Part shown: piece by piece, positions 10,418 to 20,140 of the stretch
Position numbering within the stretch: the stretch's first letter is position 1
How the letters are laid out: every line of letters begins with the position of its first letter
Source of the DNA: Pinguiococcus pyrenoidosus
Taxonomy: Eukaryota > Sar > Pinguiophyceae > Pinguiochrysidales > Pinguiochrysidaceae
DNA length: 28,152 bases
Assembly: GCA_019677205.1 (NCBI GenBank)
Contig: JAAMXY010000240.1
Location: 8,893 to 37,044 of the forward strand
Reading direction: 5' to 3'
The notes under the pieces: generated by a model
What the model saw: the letters and a program-made list of their open reading frames with translations, nothing else
What the model was told of the DNA's origin: nothing
The model's database searches: none
Position numbers and translations under genes: made by a program

Positions 10418-10536
10418 CAGCAAGAGGGTTCAAAAATGTTCTTGTTCACCGCAGCGCGTTTCCCAAGCGCCCGCGTCTCTGTGGGCCCTTAGACGGCCCT
10501 CTTGGGAACGGATCATTAGCCGACGAGAAGCTTCCA

Positions 10537-11982
10537 ATGACTTCCGAGGTTCCAGTTCCGCTGCGGAGTGGGTGAGAGAGGTTCAGGGCGCGGAGCCCGG
10601 GCTGCGTTCGAAGGCTGAGGGGCATCTCTTGCAGGCACGGTGATCCACTGTCCTTCGAGGAGTTCCACGCGCAGATGAACCGTGCGAGGAGCCAAGCAAA
10701 GGATCGAGGCGATGGCGATGCAGAGGAGCCGAAGTTTGGCTTCCGTGACGTCGGCAGCTTCCTCGAGCTCTACGAGGTGAGTGCAGGCAGCCTAGCACGT
10801 CACAATACGGGCACGTCAGCATAAGGAACGGTTGAAAAGCAGTCACATAGAAGCAAAGGAATGATACCGCTTCAGATGCTGAGAGTAATGCTGCTGCTGC
10901 TCCTGCTGATGGCCTCCTCAGGTGCAGCTCGTGACTGCGGCGCTGGTTGTGCTAGATCTTTTCTGCGCCGTGGCCGAGAGTCTCCTGCGATGCCAGTGTG
11001 GGGAGGCGGCCGCTGCAACGAGCGAGAGCACAGTCGCCTACTATCGAAAGTGGGCCATCGTGGGCGCAGAGCAAGGTACGCCGCGTCGTGCTCGTTCCCT
11101 TGTCCGCATGGCGACGGCGAGTCACAAATAGTCGATTCACGGTGGCTTCTCGGCAGGCTTACGGGCGTTCTCCGGCTTCACATTGGTGTTCTCCGTGATC
11201 GAATGCGCTTTGCTCATGTTCTGCTTTGGGACGAGGTTTTGGAGTCACATTGGATACGCGTCCGACGCAGCTGTGCTGTGCGTCTCGCTCGCGGCACGGC
11301 TCACCCTCGGGTACGGACGGACAAGCCCCCCCCACCGAGTGCTTAATCGTGACCAAGAGGAAGGCCACGCCTCACGAAGCGCTCCTACGCAGCAATCTCA
11401 CGGTCCGCGTCCTGGGCATTTGTCGGCTTTGGCGCCTTGTGCGCCTCTGGATTGTCACCACGGACGACTTGAAGAAAGAGACCCAAGCGGTGCGCGTGGA
11501 GCTCGAGAAGGAAATGCGGCGGGTAGGATTCGGGGTGCGCCCGCTACGCGACATTGTGAGAAATTCACCGCCCGCTCCTTCGCGCGTCAACAGGCGAAAA
11601 CACTGGGAATCGAAAAGCAAGACGCTCAGGATGCCGTGCGGCGAGAGCAGAAGGCTCGAAAAGGCTTGGAGGATATGCTGCAAGCCTACCGGGACGAGAT
11701 CGACACGTTGAATGAGGCCCTCCAGTAAGCCAACACGAGGTTTCGAAGCCACGGAGAGTTTCAGTGATCTAATGGAGCAGCACCTTCATTTCTAGGATCG
11801 CTGCCGTTGACATCTTCAACGTCGGGGTTTCCGAGGCGGACCTTCACCAAAACAGAGACGGGCCTGGCCAGGCTGACGCAAGCGAGCAAAAAACGGTGTC
11901 AATCAAGCACGCCACAGAGGACCAAACGACTCGCATCATTGTGGGAGAGGACGGGCACTGGTCGCAAGTCAGCGACCCCTAG
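10537..11982 (+). CDS. HVCN1: Hv1-type voltage-gated proton channel (7 exons)
   Basis: Exons are 10537-10571, 10635-10776, 10922-11075, 11157-11310, 11360-11522, 11594-11724 and 11796-11982, giving 321 aa. Splicing joins a four-helix voltage-sensor domain with no pore. S1 (VTAALVVLDLFCAVAESLL) carries Asp71 at the position of the Hv1 selectivity aspartate. S2 (FSGFTLVFSVIECALLMFCF) has Glu126, and S3 (SDAAVLCVSLAARLTL) has Asp147. S4 (VRVLGICRLWRLVRLW) contains the RxWRxxR signature with Arg184, 187 and 190. A long charged C-terminal coiled coil follows, as in dimeric Hv1. The family conducts H+ outward on depolarisation; in algae it is linked to pH homeostasis and calcification or signalling. 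The S3-S4 intron (11311-11359, 49 nt, acceptor ...AAGAG) is the least certain junction. An in-frame upstream ATG at 10375 could extend the N-terminus. Its stop is 61 bp from that of the convergent transporter. Confidence 0.87.
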
Positions 11983-12043
11983 AGCAAGACACACGCACTT
12001 CGCCGGCTGTCCCCTGGTCTGTCTCCCCGTTCCGCGCTCTTCC

Positions 12044-13852
12044 TCACTTTTCGAAGCCATCGCCCTCCGAAATGTTCATGCTCTCGGCAATCGTTTGCTC
12101 GAGATACTCCTTCACCGCCAGACTCGGCTTGCTCAGCGGCGAGAGAGCGAGGAACGCCATCGTGGCCTCACGGAACCATCGCGACACGGGCTGCTTCGGC
12201 AGGCGGTATTCCTCGCAAACGCGCTCGCGGATGATGGAACCGTTGTACAGCAGCGCGATGGCTTTGTCGTCCCCATCGTGGGAGACCTGACGGAGAAGGC
12301 CAAGGTCGGCATTTGCGTAGCCCGGCGTCAGCATGATGGTGATCAGCGCCGCAGGCGCCGTGACGAAGATGCACAGAATCATCACCGACTCGACATTGAT
12401 CGCATCCCGCATGGCTGGGATCGCAAAGGAGCCAAGCACGGCGCCCAGTTTCCCGCAGGCCGCCGAGAATCCGTGGGCCGTGCCCCGAATGCGCGTCGGG
12501 TAGATCTCGCCCGGGATGACGTACGTGCTCATGCCCGGGCCGGCCGCGTCGAAGATGAGCTGCACGGTGTACAAGATCAGGAAGACCCAGTACGAGTAGC
12601 CGTACGGCCAGTTCAGCTCGTCCCGGTCTTCGTCGTCTCTGGTCTCCGTCCAGACGCTGCCCTTGGTCACGACGATGATGAAGAAGATGACCATCATGCC
12701 CAGGAAGCCGAGCGTCTGGCTGTCGCGGCGGCCCAGCACGTTGTCCTTCACGAAGTAGATGCCCATGAAGAAGGCAGGCATGGCGATGGCGTTCACCCCC
12801 AGGACGGCCGCGGCGCTCTCAAAGGGATCCGAGTTGTGCCCCAGGATCTCGCTGGAGTACAGGCCCAAGCCATAGTGCACGATGTCGTAGAGGAACCACG
12901 TCACGGACGTGCCGATCAAGGGTAGCATCCACTTGTTCCAGTCGGTGGTCTCCTCCGCTTCGTGTCGCCTCGCGGCCTCCTGCCGAAGCCTCCGCTCCTC
13001 CTGGAAGGCCTCGGTCTCGCGAAGCTCCCTGGAGCGCAGCACGAGTCCGCCGAAGGAAAGGAGCGCCCCGGCGGCGAAGCCCAAACGCCAGGTGGCCTCG
13101 TAGGACACCCCCGCTCCCAGCAGCACCACAAAGAGCAGAGGAGCGAGCACGAGGCCCACGCCCATCATGCTGTACACTGCAGCGAGCGACTGTCCGCTGC
13201 TTCGGTGATCGACGCCCTCCGCCGTGTTGGCGGCGGACAGGGGATACTCGCCGCCGATGCCCACGCCCATGACGAAGCGCCACGCCGTGAGCACCGCAAA
13301 GATGCTCTGGTCTCCCGAGCCGGCCACGGGGAAGGCCAGGGCCGAGCCCAGGGCTCCCAGCATCGTGAGAGCAGCAGAGGCCAAGAAAGTGTTCCTGCGG
13401 CCCAGTCGATCGGCCAGGGTGCCGAACAGCAGCTGGCCAAACACGGCCCCAAAGAGCGCGGCGGCCGTGAGCAGCCCTTCCGTCGTGGCGCTCATCGTGC
13501 CGTACTCCTCCTCCAACAGCAGCTTGGCGATGTTGATCACGCTGAAGTCGAAGAGGTCCGTCAGAAGGCCCACCCCGGAGACGAGCGTGACCACCAGCCC
13601 ATCTCGAAGGGGCAAGCCGAGGCATCTGCGCTTATCCTCGCCACTCAGCAGCACCGTAAGCATCTGCGTGACAAGCGATAGCTTAGCCCAGGCATATCCC
13701 GGCAAAAATCGTGGATCTTAGGGCAGAAATCCGCCAGAACGCCCCGGGATTCTCCGTGGGATTCGCACCTGGGGAGGTCCACTGGAAAGAACGCCGTCAT
13801 CTGGCTCCTCATTGACGGCATACTCCACCTCCTTGATGCCCTGGGGAGCCAT
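12044..13852 (-). CDS. MFS transporter, phosphate:H+ symporter (PHO84/PHS) type (2 exons)
   Basis: Exons on the minus strand are 13852-13769 (28 codons) and 13663-12044, giving 567 aa with about twelve hydrophobic segments. Family marks are the TM1 block LLTDLFDFSVIN, the MFS loop motif ADRLGRR (113-118), the PHS-like GVGIGGEYPLSAANTAE (161-177), and in the second half VIPGEIYPTRIRGTAHG followed by SAACGKLGA. These are the landmarks of PHS carriers, which import phosphate with protons across the plasma membrane. A charged central loop (RRLRQEAARRHEAEETTDW) separates the two halves. The tiny first exon joins in phase 0 to an exon that also begins with ATG, so the 28-residue N-terminus is optional. 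Substrate assignment is by family only; another organic or inorganic anion is possible. Confidence 0.8.
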
Positions 13853-14255
13853 GGCCTCTTGGCGACGGAAGGAGCAGCCAGAGGCGCAGGGCAGCAGAAG
13901 ATTCGGCCGTAATGGGACGAAATCGGAGGCCCTCGAATCTCTTCATCGTCAACGACGGCGTCTCCACGCCCGCATGTGTGAAGGTGGGGAGCTGCTTGGC
14001 GACCTTTTCATTCTTCAGGTGCTCCGCGGACTTCGTCGAATTTCATTGGACTCGCCGGACTCGCCCTAAGTCAGAAGTGCACGAATACGGATACTGTACT
14101 GTAGTTTTGAGTTTTGAGCCGAGTTTGAGTATTCGTTGTACTACTGAATTCGCTTTGGGATTTCCCGCTTTCCCGCGCTTTTGATCGAATGCATCGACTG
14201 GAGACGAAGCGGAGGACCTGGCTTTTTCGCGTCCGGAGCTGTGGCCTGGCTGGCG
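13853..14255. promoter_or_regulatory. Divergent promoter region, MFS / 14256 gene
   Basis: About 400 bp between two divergent start codons. It holds a short direct repeat (GGACTCGCC twice around 14047-14065) and an AT-richer stretch at about 14090-14160. No coding signal is seen. The promoter role is inferred from gene orientation. Confidence 0.4.
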
Positions 14256-15635
14256 ATGGACTCCGACGACGATGCGGACGTCGTGACATACCGGCCCGAT
14301 ACGGGACGCTTCTTCTCGAATCCTTTTGGCGTGTCCGAGGAGCTTCTGCTCTCGGCCACCGGCAACAATAGCACGGGCAGTCCCAGGAGCGCCAGCGTCG
14401 ATCGTCGCGGCTCGTTTTCCGATGCGAACGAAGCGCGCAAAGGGCTGGGGGTTGAGCTAGGGGTTGACCCAGGAGGCGCGGGCACACAGCAGCGCGGGGA
14501 TAGGAATAGGAATGAGATAGAAGACAAGGGTACGGAGGCCGAAGAGCCGGCAGATGAAGAAGAGGCCTTCGCCAGATTGGCACAGGAAGCGCTGGAGAGC
14601 TTCGCCACCCCGGAAGCCTCGGATGCCACTGTGACCGCTTCTGCGCAGACCAGGGGCTCGGCACGTCCGGAAAACTCTGCGAAACCAAGTCGCGGCGCAA
14701 GGAAAAGAGGCAGAGACGGCAAGGCGCTGGGAAGCACGTTGCCGCGTGGCAAAGTGCGTCGGATGGACGTGACCTTCCCAAAGCTGCATGTCCTGTCGAG
14801 GCTGCCCGTCGGTGGACGCCCGGCAAATTCCCCGACGACGGCGAAGCGAAAGGCGCCCAGGAACAGCCCGGTTCAGCGGAGCCATTCCCGCCGCGCGGAC
14901 GCGAGACATCGCGCTGCGAAAAGCGGCTTCAACTTCAAGCCCCTCTGGCTCAACAGCGTCTCGAAGCCGTCGACACCCGGATCGACGGAGAAGCTGCCTT
15001 CACGAAGTCCGATGAAGCAGCGTGGTCCGATGCTGCTGCTCCTCGACGAGGTGCGCCACGAGGTTGACGGCGCACTGGCGAGGCTTCGCGACACGAAGCA
15101 GACCAACGGAGGCGGCCCAGGCCTGCAGAGCCCGATGGAGGGCAAGGCAGGGGTGCACGACGTCTCCGACCCGAGGGCGTCCTCTCCCAGCGTTGTGGAC
15201 GTGGAGGTGCTGCAAGCTGCGGCAGCCGATGAGCTTCTGGAAGGCTATGGGCTGCAGAGCGCCTTTCGCCTGCTTCACGTCCGCATCTGTACAGTCCACG
15301 TGCGAGAAGGCGATTCTCCTTTGGGTGACCTGGTCTCGCAGCCGGTGAAGGCGCTGTTCAGGCCAGACACGCTTCGGTACGTGAACTCGGCGGTGGGCAT
15401 GTTTGTTCGGATGTACGACCCGATTCTCCTCGATCCTCCGCCGGCGACCCGCAGCCTGCTGCGGAGAGGCCCTCAGGAGCGTGTGATGCTGTGTACAGAG
15501 CGTTGTGAGGCGATTCCTCGCTTCACGGTTGCCAAAGACCCCAAAGGTGGCAAAGCTACCAAGACTAGCGAAGCTCCTGAAGATTCTGAAGATCCTGAAG
15601 ACGCGGACGATCCGAGCCTGGGAACGCCGCGTTGA
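14256..15635 (+). CDS. Unrecognised 459-aa protein, probably nuclear and largely disordered
   Basis: A single open frame with G/C-rich third positions; the first ATG is at 14256, and the frame runs 25 codons further upstream without another ATG. The N-terminus is acidic (MDSDDDADVV). Residues about 35-290 are low in hydrophobics and rich in S/P/R, with basic clusters resembling nuclear localisation signals (RGARKRGRDGK at about 146, AKRKAPRN at about 196). A more ordered segment at about 315-420 (AFRLLHVRICTVHV, RYVNSAVGMFVRMYDPILL) looks beta-rich and could be an OB-like fold, but I cannot assign a family. An acidic repeat-like tail (SEAPEDSEDPEDADDP) ends the protein. It is divergent from the MFS gene, and its stop is 79 bp from that of APC11. 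Confidence 0.65.
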   Translation: MDSDDDADVVTYRPDTGRFFSNPFGVSEELLLSATGNNSTGSPRSASVDRRGSFSDANEARKGLGVELGVDPGGAGTQQRGDRNRNEIEDKGTEAEEPADEEEAFARLAQEALESFATPEASDATVTASAQTRGSARPENSAKPSRGARKRGRDGKALGSTLPRGKVRRMDVTFPKLHVLSRLPVGGRPANSPTTAKRKAPRNSPVQRSHSRRADARHRAAKSGFNFKPLWLNSVSKPSTPGSTEKLPSRSPMKQRGPMLLLLDEVRHEVDGALARLRDTKQTNGGGPGLQSPMEGKAGVHDVSDPRASSPSVVDVEVLQAAAADELLEGYGLQSAFRLLHVRICTVHVREGDSPLGDLVSQPVKALFRPDTLRYVNSAVGMFVRMYDPILLDPPPATRSLLRRGPQERVMLCTERCEAIPRFTVAKDPKGGKATKTSEAPEDSEDPEDADDPSLGTPR

Positions 15636-15714
15636 TACGAGAAGAAAGAACAGCCAGAGCACTGTCGTCTTTGATGCGCTCCTAGAGAATGAACTTGATT
15701 GCTTATCGAGGGCC

Positions 15715-16063
15715 CTAGTCTCCTCGAAAGTGCCACTCCTGCCTGCACATGGGACACGCCGGGCGGTTCTGCTGCATCTCCAGCCATTTCATGATGCAGT
15801 GCATGTGGAACGCGTGGCGGCAGCGGCCCCAAACTACAAGAAGGCGACATCAGTTGGCGCAGGGAAACCAACGTGGCGTCGAGGTACGCCCCAGGGCACC
15901 CGTGTCATGAAGGAAAGGCCTCACCTGGAGGGCAGTCGTCGCCGGGCATGCGGCAGTTTGGGCAGCAGGCCTCAAACTCGTTGCGGCAGATGCCGCAGCA
16001 GTCGTCGTTGGCGTTCCAGTTCCACGACGCGATGGCGCGGATGCGCTTCACCTTGACTTTCAT
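15715..16063 (-). CDS. APC11: APC11: RING-H2 subunit of the anaphase-promoting complex (2 exons)
   Basis: Exons on the minus strand are 16063-15925 and 15833-15715, giving 85 aa, almost exactly the family length. The protein starts [20 protein letters not shown] and carries the full RING-H2 set: CGIC (23-26), CCPNC (33-37), CRHAFHMHC (51-59) and CPMC (73-76), with the family's GDDCPPVWG between halves and QEWHFRG at the end. Human and yeast APC11 match in order and spacing. With the cullin-like APC2 it forms the catalytic core that recruits the E2 and ubiquitinates cyclins and securin. The 91-nt phase-1 intron falls inside the RING. It is divergent from MTO1, with 300 bp between the starts. 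Confidence 0.96.
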
Positions 16064-16363
16064 GGCGGCGGCAGCTGCTGCAGCCGAAGAAAGTCGAAGA
16101 AAATGCCTGGGTTTTCGTTTGGCTTTGGGCGGCACTCTCCGCCTCCTCGAATCAGCTGATGCGGATTCGGCCGTTTGAACGAACTCCTGAATCCGGAAAT
16201 CCATACCTCTGTCCACCTCTGTCCGTTTTCTCTCCCTCTAAAGCTCTGTTAATTAATTAATTTCATCATTCGCCGCCAGTCCGAAGTTCCCGCCATTTTT
16301 TCGCTCCGACGATTCGGAAGAGACCTTGACGAAGATCTTTCAGAGGAGCGCATCTTCGCGCCG
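16064..16363. promoter_or_regulatory. Bidirectional promoter, APC11 / MTO1
   Basis: The 300 bp between the divergent ATGs must serve both genes. It includes a partial direct repeat of CTCTGTCC at about 16207-16224 and an isolated AT tract, TTAATTAATTAATTT (16249-16263), about 100 bp upstream of the MTO1 ATG. No CCAAT box is seen. Confidence 0.45.
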
Positions 16364-18568
16364 ATGTCGTTGCTAGTTTCTCGCACGCGCACCTTACCGA
16401 CGCTGCTGCGGAAGCGCGGCCGGCGGCAGCTGAGCCTCGCGTGCGACGTGGTGGTGGTTGGCGGCGGCCACGCGGGTTGCGAGGCGGCCGCGGCGGCTGC
16501 GCGCGCCGGTGCGCACTGCGTGCTGGTGAGCCAGAAGTGGCGCAGCGTCGGCGAGCTCAGCTGCAATCCAGCGGTGGGCGGAGTGGGCAAGGGACACTTG
16601 GTGCGCGAGGTGGACGCGCTGGGAGGGCTCTTGGCGCAGGTGGCGGACCAGGCGGGCGTCCACTTCAAAGTGCTGAACAAGCGGAAGGGACCGGCCATGT
16701 GGGGTCCGCGCGTGCAGACGGATCGGGATCTGTTCCGCGCGGAGATGCAGCGGAGGATCCGCGGCTACGACGAGGAGTGCCGCTTCAGCGGCGGCAGCCT
16801 GCGGGTCGTCGAGGCGGCGGTGGACGATCTGCTGCTGGAGGAGAGCGGCAGTGGCGTGCGCGTGGTGGGCGTGAGGAGCGACGCCATGGACATCGAAGCC
16901 AAGGCGGTGGTCGTGGCGACGGGCACGTTTCTCCGTGGGCGAGTGCACATCGGGAAGGAGTCTCGGCCCGCTGGGCGCTATCTGCGCACGCGGTCCCCGG
17001 GCAGGCACGGCGATGCTGAGGCGGAGCCGCCGGCTTCCGCGCTTGCGGTGACTCTTGCAGAGACGCTCCGGCTGCGAACCTCTCGGATGAAGACGGGGAC
17101 GCCCGCGAGGCTCCTGGCCTCCACCATTGATTTCGAGCGCCTGGAAGCAGAAGCTTCCCAGACGGGGCCGGACCTGTCGCCCTTGAGCTTTCGGAGTGAT
17201 CCGCGGAAGCTTCCCAACGTCCATCGCCTGCAGTCGTGCTACAAGACCTACACCAACGAGCGCACGCACGCCATCGTCCGCGACGCGCTGCATCTGCTGC
17301 CCGACTACACCGGGCCGGGACCTCGCTACTGCCCCAGCATTGCCGCCAAGGTCACGAACTTCGCCGACAGAGATCGGCATCTCGTCTGGCTCGAGCCCGA
17401 GGGCATTCCAGAGAACACCGACCTCGTGTATCCGCAGGGCCTTTCTGGGGCCTTTCCGGAGGAAGTGCAGCTCGAGCTGCTTCGGACGATCGAGGGCCTG
17501 GAAGCGGTCGAGTTTCAGCGCCCGGGCTACGACGTCGAGTACGACTTCGTCGACCCCCGGCAGCTGACCAGGACGCTGGCCGTGAGAGCGCAGCCGTCCT
17601 TGTTCCTGGCTGGGCAAATCAACGGCACCACCGGCTACGAGGAGGCTGCAGCGCAGGGGATCGTCGCAGGCGCGAACGCGGCCGCCGCGGCCCTGGCCCT
17701 GGACTCCTTTGTTTTGCATCGGGACGAGGCTTACATCGGCGTGCTCATCGACGACTTGACGACCAAAGGGACCACGGAGCCGTACCGCATGTTCACGAGC
17801 CGTGCGGAATGGCGCATCGCGCTGCGAGCGGACAACGCGGACGTCCGCTTGACGCGCCACGGCATTGGCGTCGAGAATCGGGTCGGGCTCGTCGACAGGA
17901 ACAGCGAAGCTGTCGACGCCGCGACGCGCAGAGAGCGGGCGATCCAGGTCTGCACGGATCAGATGAAGCGCGTCCGGACGACCTCGCGGGGCTGGCTGGC
18001 CCTCGCGCGGGAATGCATGGAGGCCAAGCACGGCGGCTCGCCGGACGAAGCGGCTGCCGGCGGCGTCCGAAGCATTGCGGAAGTGATGGATGGCGTGGGC
18101 AACACGACCGACCTGAGGGACGCGACCGAGGTGCTCTCGATGTCGCCGGAGATTGGACTGCGGGACGTGCTCGAAGTGCTTCGGCATGCGTCGTTATCAA
18201 CCTCGGACGCGGCCTCCAAGGCCTTCAGGATGACAACGCCCGAGCGGTTCCGTGACGCGCTGGATCGAGACGTACCACGTTCCATGCATGCCCTCGTCGA
18301 GGCGGAGCTGCGCTACGCGCGGTACTTGAGTCAAATAGAGATGGAGCTGCAGCGGATCCGAGGCTACCGGCGGCAGAAGATCCCACCGGGCGTCGACTAC
18401 GAGCAGGTGCCGTGCATCTCCCGCGAGGAGGTGGAGAAGTTCACGCGCCACCGGCCAGCAACCTTGGAGGAGGCGGGTGCGATCGAGGGTGTGAAACCGA
18501 CGTCCCTCATCAGCTTGCACTCGTACATAAGGAAGAACAGGCATGCGATGCGCAGCGCATCATCATAA
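16364..18568 (+). CDS. MTO1: MTO1/GidA (MnmG): mitochondrial tRNA wobble-uridine modification enzyme
   Basis: Intronless, 734 aa. MnmG/MTO1 works with the GTPase MnmE/MSS1 to add a carboxymethylaminomethyl-type (taurinomethyl in animals) group at C5 of U34 in mitochondrial tRNAs. The FAD-binding Rossmann motif is GGGHAGCEAA (33-42), followed by the signature SCNPAVGGVGKGHLVREVDALGG with the conserved Cys67. The second conserved cysteine is Cys323 in GPRYCPSIAAK. Further landmarks are RMKTGTPARL, LAGQINGTTGYEEAAAQG, TSRAEWR and the C-terminal helical domain ending TSLISLHSYIRKN. The first 26 residues are basic and Ser/Thr/Leu-rich without acidic residues, as in a mitochondrial presequence. A 12-15 residue insert (SPGRHGDAEAEPPA) follows GRYLRTR. 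Being intronless among split genes, it may be an organelle-derived or retrocopied gene; that is inference. Confidence 0.97.
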   Translation: MSLLVSRTRTLPTLLRKRGRRQLSLACDVVVVGGGHAGCEAAAAAARAGAHCVLVSQKWRSVGELSCNPAVGGVGKGHLVREVDALGGLLAQVADQAGVHFKVLNKRKGPAMWGPRVQTDRDLFRAEMQRRIRGYDEECRFSGGSLRVVEAAVDDLLLEESGSGVRVVGVRSDAMDIEAKAVVVATGTFLRGRVHIGKESRPAGRYLRTRSPGRHGDAEAEPPASALAVTLAETLRLRTSRMKTGTPARLLASTIDFERLEAEASQTGPDLSPLSFRSDPRKLPNVHRLQSCYKTYTNERTHAIVRDALHLLPDYTGPGPRYCPSIAAKVTNFADRDRHLVWLEPEGIPENTDLVYPQGLSGAFPEEVQLELLRTIEGLEAVEFQRPGYDVEYDFVDPRQLTRTLAVRAQPSLFLAGQINGTTGYEEAAAQGIVAGANAAAAALALDSFVLHRDEAYIGVLIDDLTTKGTTEPYRMFTSRAEWRIALRADNADVRLTRHGIGVENRVGLVDRNSEAVDAATRRERAIQVCTDQMKRVRTTSRGWLALARECMEAKHGGSPDEAAAGGVRSIAEVMDGVGNTTDLRDATEVLSMSPEIGLRDVLEVLRHASLSTSDAASKAFRMTTPERFRDALDRDVPRSMHALVEAELRYARYLSQIEMELQRIRGYRRQKIPPGVDYEQVPCISREEVEKFTRHRPATLEEAGAIEGVKPTSLISLHSYIRKNRHAMRSASS

Positions 18569-18601
18569 AGCAAAAACGTTGCGAGATCGAGGGCTGGATG
18601 G

Positions 18602-19754
18602 CTAGCTACAGTCAGTCCCCTCCATCGTCGTTCGAATCCATTGGGTCGCTCTTGTGAAAGCCCGAGACGACGCGTAGTCCACAATCACATTCGGCAGGAG
18701 CGCACTCGCCTCCACATTCGCCCAAAGCCAAATACGCGTACGCTGCGATCCACTCCCCGGAGGCATGTCGCCCGCGCTGACCAGCCGGTCCGCCCCGGCG
18801 CTAACCGGGACGAACGGCTGCAGCTGCCAGAAACCATTGGCCCGCGTGAGTACCAGATTCTTGCACTCCGGGTCCAGCTCAAACCCAATGTTCCACCTGC
18901 AGAGACGGCAGAGATGGCAGATACGGCACAAGCGCAATCTTAGTGCTTCCTCCCTTTCTTTTGGGCAGCGGGAAGGAGGGCTTCTCAGCTTCCCATCCGC
19001 CCAAGCTGGGCATTCTGTCTCGTCCGAGGCAGCGTCTTACCTTCCTTGATCTCTCCGGAAGACGACATTCACCTTCAAACGGAAGCGGCTAAGCTTGAAC
19101 GTCGCGGGTGTCAAAACTTGCTTCTTGCACAGGCTCCATCGGTCGGGCCTCGCCGACGCTTCCCGCACCGTGGAGATGACCTCCGAGTATCCCTTGTAGT
19201 CGGAGAAGTACAGCCACGCCTCCTCGGGGGTCACATCTACGTCCATCACCACAAAGCCCTGCCCCCTGCCCTTCTGCCGCGTCTGCCGCATCACCGTTCC
19301 CTACAGCAAGGAACGAGAACGGAAGAAACGCGAAAAGGACGAAACCAGCCAGAGAATGGCAGAGAAGGCAGCAACAGGTCAACCCAACAATTCAAATCCG
19401 GTGTCCACATCCGGAGGCGCCAAGCCACGCACCCCGGACGCCAAGACGGCTTCGTCTTCCTTGGTCAATCTTGGCAATTGCACCCCCGGTGGCGTCCACG
19501 GCACCAGCGGTTCATCGTTGCGAATGGAGCTTGAAAACTGGAGGCAGGGGAGCGGCTTAGACAGCTGCGGTGGCACCGGCGTGGCCCTCCAGAGCTGCAC
19601 GTTGCGCCGCACAACTTACATCCAGTCGGTCTTCTACAGACATGTACAGCGGCTCTTTGAGCCAAGCGCCCTTGGTCCCGCGCGGCGGCGCCATTCGCCA
19701 GCCGCCCACGCGCAGAACGCCCAAGGCGCACAAAGTCAGCAGTCGAAGCGCCAT
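18602..19754 (-). CDS. SRPBCC / START-like (polyketide cyclase-type) protein with signal-like N-terminus (4 exons)
   Basis: Exons on the minus strand are 19754-19620, 19537-19433, 19300-19041 and 18896-18602, giving 264 aa. The N-terminus (MALRLLTLCALGVLRVGG) is a hydrophobic signal-like segment, suggesting secretion or, in a complex-plastid alga, import toward the plastid. From about residue 94 the protein follows the SRPBCC helix-grip pattern: GFVVMDVDVTPEEAWLYFSD with KGYSEVISTV, a beta strand FKLSRFRLKVNVVFRRDQG, FELD, NGFWQLQPF, and a long C-terminal helix (NVIVDYASSRAFTRATQWI). These folds bind a hydrophobic ligand such as a lipid, quinone or pigment; the ligand here is unknown. For exon 2 I chose the donor at 19432 (GTGCGT), because it alone keeps frame with exon 3. 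The stop is 33 bp from that of MTO1. Confidence 0.78.
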
Positions 19755-20140
19755 GGCTGGCACGGCTGCGTCGCCCTTGGAGGTTCGCCGCGGCGCGCTT
19801 TCCAAACCAGCTGTCAACGCTGAGGCGGAGGCCGCAGAGCAGCGCGTCGCGTGGTTCAGGGGTCGACGACACGTGCGGCTCCCAAGATCCCTTCGCGTGG
19901 TTTCACGGCGAGGAATTCAACTTCGTCGCCGCCGCGCCGCAAAAGTGCCGCTTTTGCGCCGAAAGCCGTCTCTCGGCGGTCCTGGAGAGCAAGGCGACGG
20001 AGGCGCGAGAGAACGCGCGGACGGAGGAAAGGGGGGCGGCGCGCTGCGCAGGGTTTGGACGCCAACACACGCGAAAGGCGGAAACCAACTTGCCTCCGGG
20101 ACAGACTTTGGCACGGGACAGAGAGCATGGCGTCAGATGA
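19753..20140 (+). other. Coding-like signal broken by a +1 frame change
   Basis: From the ATG at 19753 one frame (MAGTAASPLEVRRGALSKP...) has G-rich first and G/C-rich third positions up to about 19858. The same codon signature then continues one base out of frame (VDDTCGSQDPFAWFHGEEF...KCRFCAES...) to a TGA at 20138-20140. The switch lies at a GGGG run (19859-19862). No usable GT-AG intron spans it, so a single-base indel (assembly error or pseudogene) would explain it. The ATG overlaps the start codon of the minus-strand SRPBCC gene in a CCATGG palindrome, which argues against both starts being used. I recognise no family; the cysteine pair KCRFC is the only motif seen. Confidence 0.3.

Noticed and set aside
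12962-13681. Plus-strand open frames opposite the MFS transporter
   Set aside because: Shadow of a transporter with clear motifs on the minus strand; composition is GC-driven.
16394-18187. A 597-codon minus-strand open frame opposite MTO1
   Set aside because: Arg/His/Leu-rich shadow of a highly conserved enzyme on the plus strand; no independent support.
18625-18645. Sequence resembling a tRNA T-arm (GTTCGAATCC)
   Set aside because: It lies inside the last exon of the SRPBCC gene, and no acceptor, D or anticodon arms can be formed around it.
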